64,000 bases of DNA. Source: Closterium sp. NIES-65 (Eukaryota; Streptophyta; Zygnematophyceae; Desmidiales; Closteriaceae). Under the pieces are notes generated by a model that had not been told where the DNA came from, did not search any database, and was given only the letters and a program-made list of their open reading frames with translations. Location: assembly GCA_948144175.1 (NCBI GenBank), contig CANXME010002067.1, forward strand, positions 186,001 to 250,000, read 5' to 3'. The translations under genes were made by a program, and so were the position numbers. Below are positions 63,747 to 64,000 of the stretch, in pieces (the first letter of the stretch is position 1; each line of letters opens with the position of its first letter).

Positions 63747-64000
63747 ATGGCTACCCCTAGTGTCCTAGCTTTTGACGCTGAGGGTCGCGCCATTGATTTT
63801 GAGGTCTGGTTAGACGACCTGCAGCTGTTCTTACAGTGCGACAGGGCTGACGACCTTTCTCTCTTTGATCTCACCTCTGACGCCTCTCCTGCTCCTGCTG
63901 CTGATGCTGATCCCGCTGTCCGCTCTAAGTGGGCCACCCGCGATGCTGCTGCACGTCTTGATGTGCGTCGCCACCTCCCTACCTCTGAGCGTGCGCACTT
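63747..64000 (+). CDS. Gag start of Copia element 6 (partial)
   Basis: ATG at 63747 begins MATPSVLAFDAEG, then WLDDLQLFLQCDRADD as in element 3. The frame is open to the last base. Two differences from element 5 stand out: Asp for Gly in LTSDASPAP and Asp for Ala in AARLDVRR. Whether the rest is intact cannot be seen. Confidence 0.9.
   Translation, partial: MATPSVLAFDAEGRAIDFEVWLDDLQLFLQCDRADDLSLFDLTSDASPAPAADADPAVRSKWATRDAAARLDVRRHLPTSERAH

Larger units (their letters stand above)
62681..64000 (+). mobile_element. Copia element 6, type B, 5' part only (runs off the window)
   Basis: 5' LTR, primer site, leader and start of gag, very close to elements 3 and 5. The expected target duplication on the left is TTACT (62676-62680). 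The right copy is outside the window. Confidence 0.9.

Overview
This is a eukaryotic nuclear window from the green lineage, most likely a streptophyte alga or another early-diverging relative of land plants. The evidence is a WRKY-type transcription factor whose WRKY domain is interrupted by the usual phase-2 arginine intron, an AP2-like domain, GT-AG introns, and plant-type Copia, Gypsy and Mutator elements. I cannot name the species. There is no prokaryotic gene organisation, CRISPR array or operon. Roughly nine tenths of the window is transposable elements, many nested.

Layout. 1-818: 5' end of a Copia element on the minus strand (element 0), inserted in the gag of an old Copia host, H1. 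819-~27276: H1, split by elements 1 (2524-9769), 2 (11116-18232) and 3 (18564-26051), ending in its own 3' LTR. ~27277-31348: the only clearly non-transposon island, with small repeats and a WRKY gene (29073-31094). 31349-51181: a decayed Ty3/Gypsy host, H2, split by Copia elements 4 (minus strand, 33546-40819) and 5 (plus strand, 41440-48881). 51182-52114: no gene seen. 52124-61945: a complete Mutator-like element (MULE) with about 490-bp terminal inverted repeats and a perfect 9-bp target duplication. It carries a MuDR-type transposase gene and a second six-exon gene that joins a ULP1-type cysteine protease to an AP2-like domain. 62566-62680: a pogo/CENP-B-like N-terminus cut by Copia element 6 (62681 to the window end).

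Elements 0-6 are one Copia lineage: LTRs of 97-134 bp, a long GC-rich repetitive leader, a glycine-rich Gag with an unusual Cys/His motif, protease, DD35E integrase, reverse transcriptase and RNase H in one frame, and a conserved hairpin at the 3' LTR. Exact 5-bp target duplications are visible for elements 1-5. LTR pairs of elements 3, 4 and 5 are identical as read here, so insertion is recent. Element 5 has a fully open 1967-codon gag-pol and could supply proteins to the others, which carry one to four breaks each. Element 4 looks like a recombinant of the two sublineages.

The most unusual items are the ULP1-AP2 fusion in the MULE, a duplicated and internally deleted zinc-finger exon in the WRKY intron, the inverted right-hand LTR of H2, and compensatory base changes in a hairpin beside the Copia primer-binding site.
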